Source: an uncultured Vampirovibrio sp. (GTDB taxonomy: Bacteria > Cyanobacteriota > Vampirovibrionia > Gastranaerophilales > Gastranaerophilaceae). Taken from it: a stretch of DNA of 64,000 bases. The notes beneath the pieces are model-generated. The model was not told where the DNA came from and did no database searches. It saw only the letters and a program-made list of their open reading frames with translations. Positions 32,405 to 41,539 of this stretch are shown here, piece by piece (position 1 is the first letter of the stretch; every line of letters starts with the position of its first letter). Both the position numbers and the translations under genes were made by a program. The DNA lies in contig CAJUAL010000011.1 of assembly GCA_910584405.1 (NCBI GenBank), forward strand, positions 9,195 to 73,194, read 5' to 3'.

Positions 32405-35400
32405 ATGTTACAAGAAGCTACAAAAGCCTTAAATTCGGCATTTAATAACAGTTTTATCAAGAAATTGAGTCAATATCTTCATGATTGTGTGCGTGAAGAA
32501 GTTAAAAGTTCAACATTTAGAAACCTTAAAGGTGATAAAGATAACAAATGGATTTTCTTAAAAGAACAGGAAACGTTGCTAACTCAAGGACTTGATTATT
32601 TAAAACTTGACGGAGCTAACCCTAATTTGACCGAACTTATGCTTCAAGGTGATTCTTCTGCCAGAGATAAATACTTAATCTATGGTTATATGTTTTTAGT
32701 TGGCAGAAACGGTAAATCCCGTCGTCATAACGAATTTTTGACTCCGCTTTTGTATGTTCCGTGTAAGCTTGAACGTAACGGGGTTAATATAAATTGTATC
32801 TTGCAAGATGATGTTCTTTCCCTTAACACTGGTGCGCTTGCTGCTTTGATGAAAAAAGGCGAAGATGATGATGAAGTGGATTTATTTTTGGAAGGAATTT
32901 TGGATGTTGTTCCTGATTTACCTATTACAAAAGAGAAAATGGATATTTTCCTGACTACTTTGAAATCTTTAATTCCTGATTTGGAAATCGCATCAGATTC
33001 ATCATTAGATGTTGATGAAGATAATGTTTCAAAAGATGATGCACCTTCAAAAGATTTATCAGATATTCAAATAACAGGTGAAAATCTTGACGAGATTATT
33101 GATGATCAAATTCAGGAACAAAAACAAAAAGCCGCTGTCGGTGATATTAAAAAGCTTTCCGTAACTTATCAAAGCGCAATTATTTTGACAAAAAGACCAG
33201 CAGTTACTGCAGGCGTTTTGCATGAATTAATGCAAATTGCAGAAAAACCAAGCGGAGTCTTTAGAGAAACCACATTGAGTGTTATAAATGATGAGTATAC
33301 TCAAAGTGCTGAAAAAACTTTTCCGTTAAAAGATTCAGAAGATACGTTCTATCCGATAACACCTTTAGCTTTGAGTGATTCACAGGAACGTGTTATAAAA
33401 AATGTTGAAAACAGTAAACTTATAGCAGTTCAAGGTCCTCCGGGAACCGGTAAATCACAAACTATAGTTAACCTTGTAGCTCACTTAATCGCTAACGGTA
33501 AAACGGTTCTTGTTGCTTCTCGTATGGATAAGGCGGTTGACGTTGTTGCTGACAGACTTAATGCTTTAGGTGCGCCGTATTTGGCTTTGCGCGCAGGCAG
33601 ATTGAATTATCAAAAACAATTGAGTCTGCAATTGCAAGAACTTGCGTCAGGTAAATTTGCATTAGATGATGATGTGGAAGATTTTATTTTTGCAGATGTG
33701 AAAGATATGCATAAACACCTTGACTGTATGCGTGAAACAGAAGACAAATGCGAAAAAATTATTAAAATGGAAAAAGCCTGGCATGATTTGAAAGATGAGA
33801 TTAAAGAGCAATCTTTAAGTGTCGGTGAGCTTGAATATATTAAACGTCCGCTTAAAAAATCAGAAATTGATAATGTTAACGATGTTATTAAAGCTTTGAG
33901 CGATAATATGGAAAAATCAGGATTTTTCGCATCTTTTGCCAATATGTCAAGTTTAAGACAATTAAAGAAAATTCTTGATATAAAAGATTTTGATGTTGAA
34001 CCTGAAAATCTCGACAGACTTAAGGTTGAGCTTGATTTTGTTACTCAAAAATGGAAATTGCGCAAGATTGAATCAGATATTCAAAAGACAGGCAATCTTC
34101 ATGTGATGATGGAACAAATTCGTCAAATGAAAAGAAAACAAGGACCTTTAGCAATAAATATCTTAAAAAGTACAAGAAGAGAAGCTTTAAAAGCACTCTT
34201 GCGCGATGCTAAAAAAGTCAGAAGAATCAAAATTCATTCAATGGCACTTGTTGAACGTAAAAAGAAAAAATCCGATTCAATCATGGAAGTTGAAGATTTT
34301 AGACCTTTATTAGATGCGTTTCCTTGCTGGTGTGTAACGACTTATGCCGTATCGGATTCACTTCCTCTAAAACCGGGGATGTTTGATGTTGCAATTATTG
34401 ACGAGGCTTCTCAATGTGATATTGCAAGCTGTTTTCCTATTATGTATCGTGCAAAAAGAACGGTTGTTGTCGGAGATGATAAGCAGTTACCGCACCTATC
34501 TTTCTTGGAAAAAGCTAAAGAACAATCTTTCTTAAGCCAATACGGAATCCCTGATAAATATCAGTTGATGTGGAGATTCAGAACTAATTCAATGTTTGAC
34601 TTGGCGGATTACTACTCAATGAATTCTGTTATGCTTGATGAACATTTTAGAAGCTTACCTCCGATAATTAATTTTTCTAATAAAGAGTTTTATAGTGACA
34701 GAATCCGTGTTATGAAAATGGATAATCCTGATGATTGCGCTATTGATATAATTAATGTTCCTGACGGTAAGGTTGATATGGATGCGACAAGAAATCTTCC
34801 TGAAATTGAATCTCTTGTTAAGACTTTACACGAAATTATTATAGAAGATGAACGTAAAAATCCTGATAAACCAGTTTCTATCGGTATAATTTCACCGTTT
34901 AGAGCTCAGGTTGAACAGTTAAAAATTTCTGTGCCTAAAGTTTTATCAGATTATATGATTAAAAAACACAAAATTGAAATAGGTACAGCGCATACATTTC
35001 AGGGTGATGAAAGAGACATTATCTTAATGTCTTGGGCTTTTGCAAATAATTCTTACCCGCAAAGTATTACCTTCTTGCAAAAACCGAACTTGTTTAACGT
35101 TGCGATAACCAGAGCAAGAAGCAAGTGTATAAACTTTGTATCTCATGATTTAGACACAATGCCTGACGGCCATTTCAGACATTACGTTTCTTATCTGAAA
35201 CAATATAAAGAACGTCAGGAAGCGTTAAAAAACAATGAAATAGATGAAAATATTTATAAAAACGCTCTAGAACGCGAGATTGCAGATGAAATCAGAAAAC
35301 TTGAACATAAAGTTCAGGCAGGTGTTGAAATAGCAGGTTTGAGTGCGGATTTAGTTGTTGATAACAAATTTATTGTTGAAATCGACGGGCTTGATGATAA

Positions 35401-35539
35401 CAAAAAACTTCATCATATGTCTAATATGAGAAAACAAGCAATACTTGAACGATGCGGATTTAAAGTTAAACGTATAACTTACCGCGAATGGCAGTATTCT
35501 CAAAAAGCTTGTCTTGACAGAATTTTGACACTGGATTAG
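32405..35539 (+). CDS. SF1 helicase with C-terminal nuclease-like domain
   Basis: A 1044-residue protein of the AAA_11/AAA_12 (Upf1-like, DNA2-like) superfamily-1 group. The Walker A G-P-P-G-T-G-K-S lies near residue 345, motif II I-I-D-E-A-S-Q-C-D near 664, motif III G-D-D-K-Q-L-P near 690 and motif VI V-A-I-T-R-A-R-S near 900. A helical, charged insertion of about 230 residues separates motifs I and II. The last 90 residues, with S-A-D-L-V-V-D-N...I-V-E-I-D-G and a distal basic segment, resemble the Vsr/DUF559-like nuclease fold fused to such helicases (D and E-x-D present). Related fusions occur among phage-defence genes, but this one has no defence neighbours, so a repair role is as likely. 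AGAAGG precedes the ATG. Confidence 0.88.
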   Translation: MLQEATKALNSAFNNSFIKKLSQYLHDCVREEVKSSTFRNLKGDKDNKWIFLKEQETLLTQGLDYLKLDGANPNLTELMLQGDSSARDKYLIYGYMFLVGRNGKSRRHNEFLTPLLYVPCKLERNGVNINCILQDDVLSLNTGALAALMKKGEDDDEVDLFLEGILDVVPDLPITKEKMDIFLTTLKSLIPDLEIASDSSLDVDEDNVSKDDAPSKDLSDIQITGENLDEIIDDQIQEQKQKAAVGDIKKLSVTYQSAIILTKRPAVTAGVLHELMQIAEKPSGVFRETTLSVINDEYTQSAEKTFPLKDSEDTFYPITPLALSDSQERVIKNVENSKLIAVQGPPGTGKSQTIVNLVAHLIANGKTVLVASRMDKAVDVVADRLNALGAPYLALRAGRLNYQKQLSLQLQELASGKFALDDDVEDFIFADVKDMHKHLDCMRETEDKCEKIIKMEKAWHDLKDEIKEQSLSVGELEYIKRPLKKSEIDNVNDVIKALSDNMEKSGFFASFANMSSLRQLKKILDIKDFDVEPENLDRLKVELDFVTQKWKLRKIESDIQKTGNLHVMMEQIRQMKRKQGPLAINILKSTRREALKALLRDAKKVRRIKIHSMALVERKKKKSDSIMEVEDFRPLLDAFPCWCVTTYAVSDSLPLKPGMFDVAIIDEASQCDIASCFPIMYRAKRTVVVGDDKQLPHLSFLEKAKEQSFLSQYGIPDKYQLMWRFRTNSMFDLADYYSMNSVMLDEHFRSLPPIINFSNKEFYSDRIRVMKMDNPDDCAIDIINVPDGKVDMDATRNLPEIESLVKTLHEIIIEDERKNPDKPVSIGIISPFRAQVEQLKISVPKVLSDYMIKKHKIEIGTAHTFQGDERDIILMSWAFANNSYPQSITFLQKPNLFNVAITRARSKCINFVSHDLDTMPDGHFRHYVSYLKQYKERQEALKNNEIDENIYKNALEREIADEIRKLEHKVQAGVEIAGLSADLVVDNKFIVEIDGLDDNKKLHHMSNMRKQAILERCGFKVKRITYREWQYSQKACLDRILTLD

Positions 35540-36540
35540 TTTTTAGTATTTTTATGTCTGAAACTTTTGCCGCCATTATAATTTTCATCTTCTTCATGAA
35601 CATTAAATCTGGTATAAGTTAACAGTGCATCAGGTAAACCTGCAACAATTAATATTCTTTCAAACAAATCAATTACATGAGCATGATGTTTACTTGGAAG
35701 GTATTCCGGAGATAATGTCAGTGAAATTATCTGAGGTCTGATATTTTTCTTATCAATGGTTTTCATTATGGAAAGAAAAGTTTTATCAAGTTCTTTCGGC
35801 GTCTTGTTGATTACAAAATCTTCCCCTGTATCAAACCCTGAATTACTCATATAATCTGCGTCAATACTTAAGAATACATCTTTTCCTTTAAAATCGGGAA
35901 GAGTTTCTTCCGTGCAGGTTATTAGTGTAACTTCTTTGAACTTTGTTTTGTCTTCAAATAATAAATGATTATATTCATAACCTTCTACATACTCATTCAT
36001 TAAAGAATTTTTAGGATTAATCAGAAATTTTTGAGTATAAGATTTCACGGTTAACGGCAGGAACAAAAAACTTACCATATCAGGTTTAAATACATTTCCA
36101 AAAACTGGTATTCCCCAAGCAATATCTATACCGTCATGTTCACCAAAATCATATCTTAACCTTAAATCAAGGGCTTCTTCTTTTGGCATAACCCAGTATA
36201 CTGTATCAACATTATCGTTTTTTGCTATATATTCGTTAATCCAATCTTCAATTTGAGCGCCTTTTTCTTTATAAATTCTTCTGTTAACGTAGATATCACT
36301 GTGTGTATCAAAGTTTATAAGAATTGAAGGAGGCTTTATTCCTTGTTTTTGAGCGTATTCTATTACATCTAATGCTTGGTTATGGTCAATGTTTGCGTCA
36401 ATAATTCTGGCGTTTTGAACAACTCTTGCAATATATTTGTCGGGGCTTAGGTCGGAATTTTTTATAAAAAATACTGTCCCAGAGCATATAATTATTAATA
36501 TAAACAAAATTATTGTCGAAATTATTATTTTGCGTTTCAT
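35536..36540 (-). CDS. Membrane-anchored UPF0489-like protein
   Basis: An N-terminal membrane helix (residues 5-27, I-I-I-S-T-I-I-L-F-I-L-I-I-I-C) anchors a 300-residue domain outside the cytoplasm. The domain carries I-D-H-N-Q-A-L-D-V-I, L-I-N-F-D-T-H-S-D-I and V-F-L-S-I-D-A-D-Y-M, the spaced D-x-H and D-x-D metal-site motifs of the UPF0489 family, which is related in fold to ureohydrolases such as arginase. This points to a metal-dependent hydrolase, substrate unknown; an N-terminal anchor is unusual for the family as I know it. It overlaps the helicase gene end by 4 bp in convergent orientation. Confidence 0.7.
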   Translation of the reverse strand: MKRKIIISTIILFILIIICSGTVFFIKNSDLSPDKYIARVVQNARIIDANIDHNQALDVIEYAQKQGIKPPSILINFDTHSDIYVNRRIYKEKGAQIEDWINEYIAKNDNVDTVYWVMPKEEALDLRLRYDFGEHDGIDIAWGIPVFGNVFKPDMVSFLFLPLTVKSYTQKFLINPKNSLMNEYVEGYEYNHLLFEDKTKFKEVTLITCTEETLPDFKGKDVFLSIDADYMSNSGFDTGEDFVINKTPKELDKTFLSIMKTIDKKNIRPQIISLTLSPEYLPSKHHAHVIDLFERILIVAGLPDALLTYTRFNVHEEDENYNGGKSFRHKNTKN

Positions 36541-36665
36541 TTTTCCTCCAAGCTTTCTTTTATTTTAGGTTTAATTATAAATAAGGTCAAATACTTATTA
36601 ATTTTACAAAGATTATTTTTCGGCTAAGATAAAAATAACAGTTGAGATATAAAGAGGTTTAAAAA

Positions 36666-37991
36666 ATGAAAAAGGTTTATATAGAAACAATGGGCTGCCA
36701 GATGAATAAGTCTGATACTGAGCGTATGCTTGGTATGTTATCAAATTTTGATTATGTTGAAACGAAAGAGCCAAAAGAAGCGGATTTACTTATGGTAAAC
36801 ACTTGTTCGATTAGACAGCTAAGTGAAGATAAAGCTTTTAGCTTAATCGGAACTTGGGGTAAGTGGAAAAAGTCAAGACCTGAGATTATTATAGGTTTTT
36901 GCGGTTGTGTAGCTCAACAGAAGGCACAGGAAATTTTTAAACGCGCACATTATGTTGATTTTGTATTGGGAACACATAAGATATATTCTTTGCCTGAAAT
37001 TATAAAAGCTGTACAGAACGGTGAAAAGGTTTGCGAATGTGAAGAAACTCACGCAACTGAGGATGAAAAGGCAGTAAAATATGAGATAAATCGTGTAAAA
37101 TCTGTTAATGCTTGGATTCCGATAACGGAAGGCTGCAATAATTTCTGTACATATTGTATTGTACCTTACACAAGAGGCAGAGAACGTTCAAGATTACCTG
37201 AAACGATTTTGAAAGAAGTTAATGATGCATTAGCTTCAGGTTTTAAGGAAATTACGTTAATCGGACAGAATGTAGACAGTTACGGTAAAGATTTCAAGGA
37301 CAGAAAATACAGACTTGCGGATTTGTTGAGAGAGGTTAACGCGATTGAAGGTAAGTTTAGAATCCGTTTTGTAACATCTTATCCTACTGATATTACAGAT
37401 GAACTTATTGAAACCGTTGTAAAACTTGATAAAGTTTGCGAGTATTTTCATATTCCTATGCAGTCAGGAAGCAGTGCTGTTTTAAAACGTATGAACAGAC
37501 GTTATGACAGAGAAACTTATTTTGAAATTGCTAATAAGGTTAGAAAAATGGTTCCTGATGTTACTATAACAAGTGATTTTATTGCAGGATTTCCGGGGGA
37601 AACCGAAGAGCAATTTGTTGAAACTCTAACGGCAATGGAAGAAATCGGACTTGATTATTCTAATACGGCAGCATATTCTCCACGTGAAAAAACGGTTGCT
37701 GCTCGCTGGGTAGATGAATATATTGATGAAGATACGAAGTTTAAACGTCTTGCAAGATTGAATGAACAGAACAGAAAATGTTGTCTTAAGTCAAATGAAA
37801 AATTCATAGGTCGAGAGATGGAAGTTCTGATTGAAAATTTTGAAAACCATAAAGGTAAAAATGTAATAACAGGAAGAACACGTAATAACAAAATTGTTCA
37901 CATTCCGTACGATAAAGATTTAACGGGTGAATTTGTTAATGCGAAAATTACATCTGTAAAAACCTGGTATTTAAAAGGTGAGTTGTTATAA
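36666..37991 (+). CDS. miaB: tRNA-2-methylthio-N6-dimethylallyladenosine synthase MiaB
   Basis: A methylthiotransferase that adds -SCH3 at A37 of tRNAs already carrying i6A. Three domains are visible: the UPF0004 domain with its three cysteines (T-M-G-C-Q-M-N, N-T-C-S-I-R, F-C-G-C-V-A-Q), the radical-SAM core (E-G-C-N-N-F-C-T-Y-C, C-x3-C-x2-C near residue 157), and a C-terminal TRAM domain after about residue 375. V-P-Y-T-R-G-R-E-x-S-R is typical of MiaB as opposed to MtaB or RimO. AGAGG precedes the ATG. Length (441) is normal. Confidence 0.95.
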   Translation: MKKVYIETMGCQMNKSDTERMLGMLSNFDYVETKEPKEADLLMVNTCSIRQLSEDKAFSLIGTWGKWKKSRPEIIIGFCGCVAQQKAQEIFKRAHYVDFVLGTHKIYSLPEIIKAVQNGEKVCECEETHATEDEKAVKYEINRVKSVNAWIPITEGCNNFCTYCIVPYTRGRERSRLPETILKEVNDALASGFKEITLIGQNVDSYGKDFKDRKYRLADLLREVNAIEGKFRIRFVTSYPTDITDELIETVVKLDKVCEYFHIPMQSGSSAVLKRMNRRYDRETYFEIANKVRKMVPDVTITSDFIAGFPGETEEQFVETLTAMEEIGLDYSNTAAYSPREKTVAARWVDEYIDEDTKFKRLARLNEQNRKCCLKSNEKFIGREMEVLIENFENHKGKNVITGRTRNNKIVHIPYDKDLTGEFVNAKITSVKTWYLKGELL

Positions 37992-37993
37992 CT

Positions 37994-38224
37994 TTACGAA
38001 AGAACGTTAACTTTATTACCCATAGCAAGTTGTCTGATAATCTTATTTTGATTATCGATGATTGTTTGTTGATTTTTCAGAACTTCTTCAAGCGCAAAGT
38101 TATTTGAAATAGCTACTTTTGTTGCATTTCTTCCGCTATCCCACATGAATGGTTTAAGTTTAACCTTTTGTTGGATGTCTTTTAATCTTGGTTTTGTTAA
38201 TTCTGTTTTAATTTCGTTAATCAT
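37994..38224 (-). CDS. Small hypothetical protein (76 aa)
   Basis: Begins M-I-N-E-I-K-T-E-L-T-K-P-R-L, with AAAGGAG seven bases before the ATG. It is basic in its first half and ends in an amphipathic helix rich in Gln and Asn (K-N-Q-Q-T-I-I-D-N-Q-N-K-I), probably a short coiled coil. No family recognised. Convergent with miaB, two bases apart. Confidence 0.65.
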   Translation of the reverse strand: MINEIKTELTKPRLKDIQQKVKLKPFMWDSGRNATKVAISNNFALEEVLKNQQTIIDNQNKIIRQLAMGNKVNVLS

Positions 38225-38303
38225 ACACTAACTCCTTTGTTGCTTTAAAACTTATTTTTTTGATTTTTTGTTAGTATATGAAGTTTTATTAAATATAAGG
38301 CTT

Positions 38304-39155
38304 TTAAAATACCCTATAAGACCCTAAGTATCTGAAAAATGAAGTTTTAGGGCGGATTTCATTTATAACTTTCAGTAAATTTGAACCTTGAAGATGCCCG
38401 TCAAAACTTACTATAAATATATATTCTTCGGGTTCGATTTTTGAAGGTCTTGATGATATGTAAGATAGATTAATATCATTTTCTAAAAATATTTTTAAAA
38501 TTTCTAATAATGCACCCGGAGTATGATTTGTTCTAAATGCGACGGTTGTTCGGTCTTTATTTGTTGGTGTTGTTTCAATATCTCCGATTAGAATATATTT
38601 TGTTTTGTTATTTATATCATCATTAATGTTATTTTTTAAAATATTCAATCTGAAAGTTTCGGCGATTTTTTTGTTGCCTATAGCTGAATATGTTAAGTTA
38701 TGGTTTGACAAATCTTTAGCAGCTTCAAGCATTGTTGGAGTTTCTATTATATTAAGGTTATACGGCATTTCTTTGTTGATAAAATCCTGACATTTTGAAA
38801 TAAGTCTTGGTGTTGCAATAACCCCTGTTATGCTGTAAAACTCTGTTGTTTTTGATAAAAGACAATACTCAATCGGTAGAGTTATTTCCGATAAAATTCT
38901 CAAATTCGGGTTTTTAGAAGTAATTATACAATCTAAAGATTCTCTGATGGTGCCGTCAAGAGTGTTTTCTACCGGAAGAACTCCTAAAGTATTCGGGTTT
39001 TGTGCAGTATAGTCAACAATTTGTTTAATTGTTTTTAATGGGCTTGACGAACATTGCAGTTTATATTTTTCGCAGAATACGTCTTTTGCCATTTCAGAAA
39101 AAGAGCATTCAGGTTCTAAGAAAACCATATTTTGGATGCATTCAAAATTAGCCAT
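38304..39155 (-). CDS. pheA: Prephenate dehydratase
   Basis: Converts prephenate to phenylpyruvate for phenylalanine synthesis. The core motif V-L-P-V-E-N-T-L-D-G-T-I-R-E-S-L-D is clear. The catalytic T-R-F appears as N-K-T-K-Y, and the C-terminal 80 residues are an ACT regulatory domain (T-P-G-A-L-L-E-I-L with S-R-P-S-K-I-E-P-E-E-Y), expected to bind phenylalanine. There is no chorismate mutase part. Odd: the usual F-L-G-P-E-G-T-F-S near the start reads F-L-E-P-E-C-S-F-S, with both Gly replaced. A terminal aromatic enzyme fits with aroK-aroB at 28-29.6 kb. Confidence 0.9.
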   Translation of the reverse strand: MANFECIQNMVFLEPECSFSEMAKDVFCEKYKLQCSSSPLKTIKQIVDYTAQNPNTLGVLPVENTLDGTIRESLDCIITSKNPNLRILSEITLPIEYCLLSKTTEFYSITGVIATPRLISKCQDFINKEMPYNLNIIETPTMLEAAKDLSNHNLTYSAIGNKKIAETFRLNILKNNINDDINNKTKYILIGDIETTPTNKDRTTVAFRTNHTPGALLEILKIFLENDINLSYISSRPSKIEPEEYIFIVSFDGHLQGSNLLKVINEIRPKTSFFRYLGSYRVF

Positions 39156-39204
39156 TTACTTAACTCCGTATTTCAATTAGAATTATAACAGAAATATTTT
39201 AATA

Positions 39205-39265
39205 TGTCATTCTGAACTTGATTCAGAATCTATCAATATTAATAGATTTATGTATTAAGTGTGAC
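39205..39265. repeat. Dispersed palindromic repeat copy
   Basis: GTCATTCTGAA-CTTGA-TTCAGAATC followed by TCTATCAATATTAATAGA and ending GTGTGACAG: the same hairpin order as the left half of the 142-bp element. It lies between pheA and the phosphohexomutase gene. Confidence 0.7.
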
Positions 39266-39282
39266 AGATAAAGAAGGTGGAT

Positions 39283-40656
39283 ATGTCAGAAATTAAATTC
39301 GGAACAGACGGTTGGAGAGCTGTTGTAGGAAAAGATTTTAACGAAGAAAATGTAACAATTGTATCAAAAGCAATCGGAAAATATGTTTTTGATAATTACG
39401 GGATTTATAAACCTATAATTGTCGGTTATGACCCGAGAAATATGGCGAAAGAATTTTCTATGCAATGTGCGCAGATTTTGAAAAATATAGGTTTTAAAGT
39501 TTTATATAGTGATAAAGTTATCCCGACACCTGTTTTAGCATTTAATGCAAAATATTTGGATGCATGTGCTGTTATGTTTACCGCATCACATAATCCTCCG
39601 GAATATTTGGGGATAAAATTTATTCCTGATTATGCAGGACCTGCAACAAGTGAAATTACTGATGAAATTGTATCAAATTTTGGCAAAAATACTCCTTCTT
39701 GCGGAGTCGGAAAGTTGATTTATACTGATTTTTCAAGTGTTTATTTTAAACATATAAAATCATTAATAGATTTTTCCAGAATTAAGGATTTCGGTAAGCA
39801 TATAATTTTTGACGGATTATATGCGGCAAGTATAGGTTATTTTGATAAACTTTTATCTGATAACGGAATAGAATATGACAGTATTCACATGTACCATGAC
39901 CCGAATTTTGGCGGCGGAATGCCGGAGCCAAAACCCAAGTTTATGGGTGAAATGATAGAATATGTAAAAACTCATGAAGGTTACGTCGGATTTGCTAATG
40001 ACGGAGATTCTGACAGGTTTGGTGTTGTTAACGAAAAAGGTGAATATGTTACCCCGAATGAAATTATTGCAATTTTATTGATGCACTTAAGAAAGCATAA
40101 AAATTATACCGGCTGTTTAGTAAAAACCGTTGGCGGAAGTTTAATGCTTGATATTATTGCTAAAAAACTCGGGGTCGAAATAATTGAAACTCCTGTCGGA
40201 TTTAAGCATGTCGGTGAAGCTATGCGCAAATATAATCCGATTATTGCAGGTGAAGAATCGGGCGGTTTGAGTATTCAAAATCATATCCCTGAAAAAGACG
40301 GTATTCTTGCAAATCTTTTAGTTCTTGAAGCTATGGCCTATGAAGGAAAATCTTTGGTACAATTACAAAAAGAATTACATGAATTTGTCGGTTGTACATT
40401 TATTAATACAAGGGTTGATAAAAAACTTGAAAGTGTAGAAGAAATAAAACCCGTTTTGGATAAGTTTTCAGAGCTTGTTGATATTGCAGGGCAAAAAGTT
40501 ATAAGAAAAGATTATAAAGACGGGGTAAAATTATACTTAGAAGACGACAAGACCTGGATACTTGTACGACCTTCAGGTACAGAGCCACTTTTGCGAATTT
40601 ATATAGAAAGTGATTCTCAAGAAAAAATTGATAATATTAAAAATTTTGTTAACTAG
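39283..40656 (+). CDS. Alpha-D-phosphohexomutase (phosphoglucomutase/phosphomannomutase family)
   Basis: A 457-residue member of the four-domain mutase family. The phosphoserine loop is M-F-T-A-S-H-N-P-P-E-Y (about residue 100), the metal loop F-A-N-D-G-D-S-D-R-F-G-V (about residue 245), the sugar loop G-E-E-S-G-G-L-S (about 325) and the phosphate-binding R-P-S-G-T-E-P-L-L-R near the end. I start at ATG 39283 with AAGGTGG upstream; a GTG six bases earlier is possible. Substrate (glucose, mannose or glucosamine phosphate) is not settled by these motifs; the G-T-D-G-W-R-A start is like phosphoglucomutase. Links to Pgi at 6506 in sugar phosphate metabolism. Confidence 0.9.
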   Translation: MSEIKFGTDGWRAVVGKDFNEENVTIVSKAIGKYVFDNYGIYKPIIVGYDPRNMAKEFSMQCAQILKNIGFKVLYSDKVIPTPVLAFNAKYLDACAVMFTASHNPPEYLGIKFIPDYAGPATSEITDEIVSNFGKNTPSCGVGKLIYTDFSSVYFKHIKSLIDFSRIKDFGKHIIFDGLYAASIGYFDKLLSDNGIEYDSIHMYHDPNFGGGMPEPKPKFMGEMIEYVKTHEGYVGFANDGDSDRFGVVNEKGEYVTPNEIIAILLMHLRKHKNYTGCLVKTVGGSLMLDIIAKKLGVEIIETPVGFKHVGEAMRKYNPIIAGEESGGLSIQNHIPEKDGILANLLVLEAMAYEGKSLVQLQKELHEFVGCTFINTRVDKKLESVEEIKPVLDKFSELVDIAGQKVIRKDYKDGVKLYLEDDKTWILVRPSGTEPLLRIYIESDSQEKIDNIKNFVN

Positions 40657-40714
40657 CAAATTTAAATTTGTTTGGATTTAATAAGGAATGTGTAGTAAAT
40701 AGAAAGGTAAAAAC

Positions 40715-41284
40715 ATGGAAATAAGAAATAATACCCCAAGTTTTGGTATGGCACTCAGAAAACCTGAAGATATAGGAAAATTTTCAAAATATGTGGCAAA
40801 TGCATCCCCTGAATGGATTGCAAAGCGTGGTGTTGCAAGAATTGCTAAGAGACAAGCAAATAATACACATTTTGATTTGGAATACAGACCTGGTAAAGGG
40901 GTCGCAGTTATTCCAACATCTGAGGAAGCAAAATTGCGTTATGGGGAAGAAATTTTTGGAAAAGCTTCAAAACATAGTGATTTGAGATCACAAGTGGTTC
41001 AGGAATATTTTAGTGAAGCTTATGATAGCGCTTACGAAGCGGCTTCCGGTCCACAAAGAGCTTTAATGAGAACTAAAAAAGTTTTAGCTTCAGCAAGACT
41101 ATTTTTACATACTATTACTCACCCTGAAACATTTCTTCCAAAATCATTAAAGGCAGCATCTGAAGCTGCAACTCAAAGAGAATCAGATGTTTGTGCAAGT
41201 GTTGCAAAAGAAGCTAAAGAACTTGCTAAAAAACAAAAGTTTGAATCAGAAATTGAATCAATATTTATACCAAAGAAAAAATAA
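40715..41284 (+). CDS. Hypothetical protein with N-terminal PSFG motif
   Basis: A 189-residue, Ala- and Lys-rich, mainly helical protein. It starts M-E-I-R-N-N-T-P-S-F-G-M-A-L; the short unstructured start with Pro-Ser-Phe-Gly is echoed in the protein at 58246 (V-S-F-G-N) and more loosely at 12525 and 13159. No signal peptide or membrane helix. GAAAGG lies before the ATG and a good terminator follows. No family recognised; a lineage-specific sorting signal at the N-terminus is speculation. Confidence 0.7.
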   Translation: MEIRNNTPSFGMALRKPEDIGKFSKYVANASPEWIAKRGVARIAKRQANNTHFDLEYRPGKGVAVIPTSEEAKLRYGEEIFGKASKHSDLRSQVVQEYFSEAYDSAYEAASGPQRALMRTKKVLASARLFLHTITHPETFLPKSLKAASEAATQRESDVCASVAKEAKELAKKQKFESEIESIFIPKKK

Positions 41285-41297
41285 ATTAAAATAGAAC

Positions 41298-41329
41298 AAA
41301 AAAGATTGGTAAAAATACCAATCTTTTTT
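41298..41329. terminator. Rho-independent terminator
   Basis: AAAGATTGGTA, loop AAAA, TACCAATCTTTTTT, with an A run on the left. It separates the 40715 gene from the ribosomal operon promoter. Confidence 0.9.
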
Positions 41330-41363
41330 GTTAACAAAACTAAACAAACATGGAAAAACACGG

Positions 41364-41392
41364 TTGACAGCGTGTTTTGTTTATCCTAAGAT
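41364..41392 (+). promoter_or_regulatory. Ribosomal operon promoter
   Basis: TTGACA, 17 bases, TAAGAT: near-consensus sigma70 promoter. It lies 148 bp upstream of rpsJ, leaving a leader of about 140 nt. Confidence 0.8.
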
Positions 41393-41455
41393 AAATATGC
41401 TGAAGTATAGTGATTAAAATATCCGAAATATATTCTAAATAGCGAACTTCAGGGG

Positions 41456-41506
41456 TGCCGGTCAGGACAGCTGGTTAAATCAGTTAATCCTCCTTAAGAA
41501 ACGGCA
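41456..41506 (+). promoter_or_regulatory. Structured leader before rpsJ
   Basis: A three-step stem can form: TGCCG (41456-41460) with CGGCA (41502-41506), AGGA (41464) with TCCT (41488), and AGCTGG (41469) with the TCAGTT-like right arm. It is upstream of the S10 Shine-Dalgarno and may be an autoregulatory leader of the type known for S10 operons, which bind L4 in gamma-proteobacteria; no match to a known class is claimed. Confidence 0.4.
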
Positions 41507-41539
41507 AAGTAGTACATAGAAAAAGAAAAAGGAATGCAA

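Noticed and set aside
41456..41506. GGGGTGC...CTG leader read as a TPP riboswitch
   Set aside because: Only short pieces match; the second conserved arm is missing and the gene is ribosomal.
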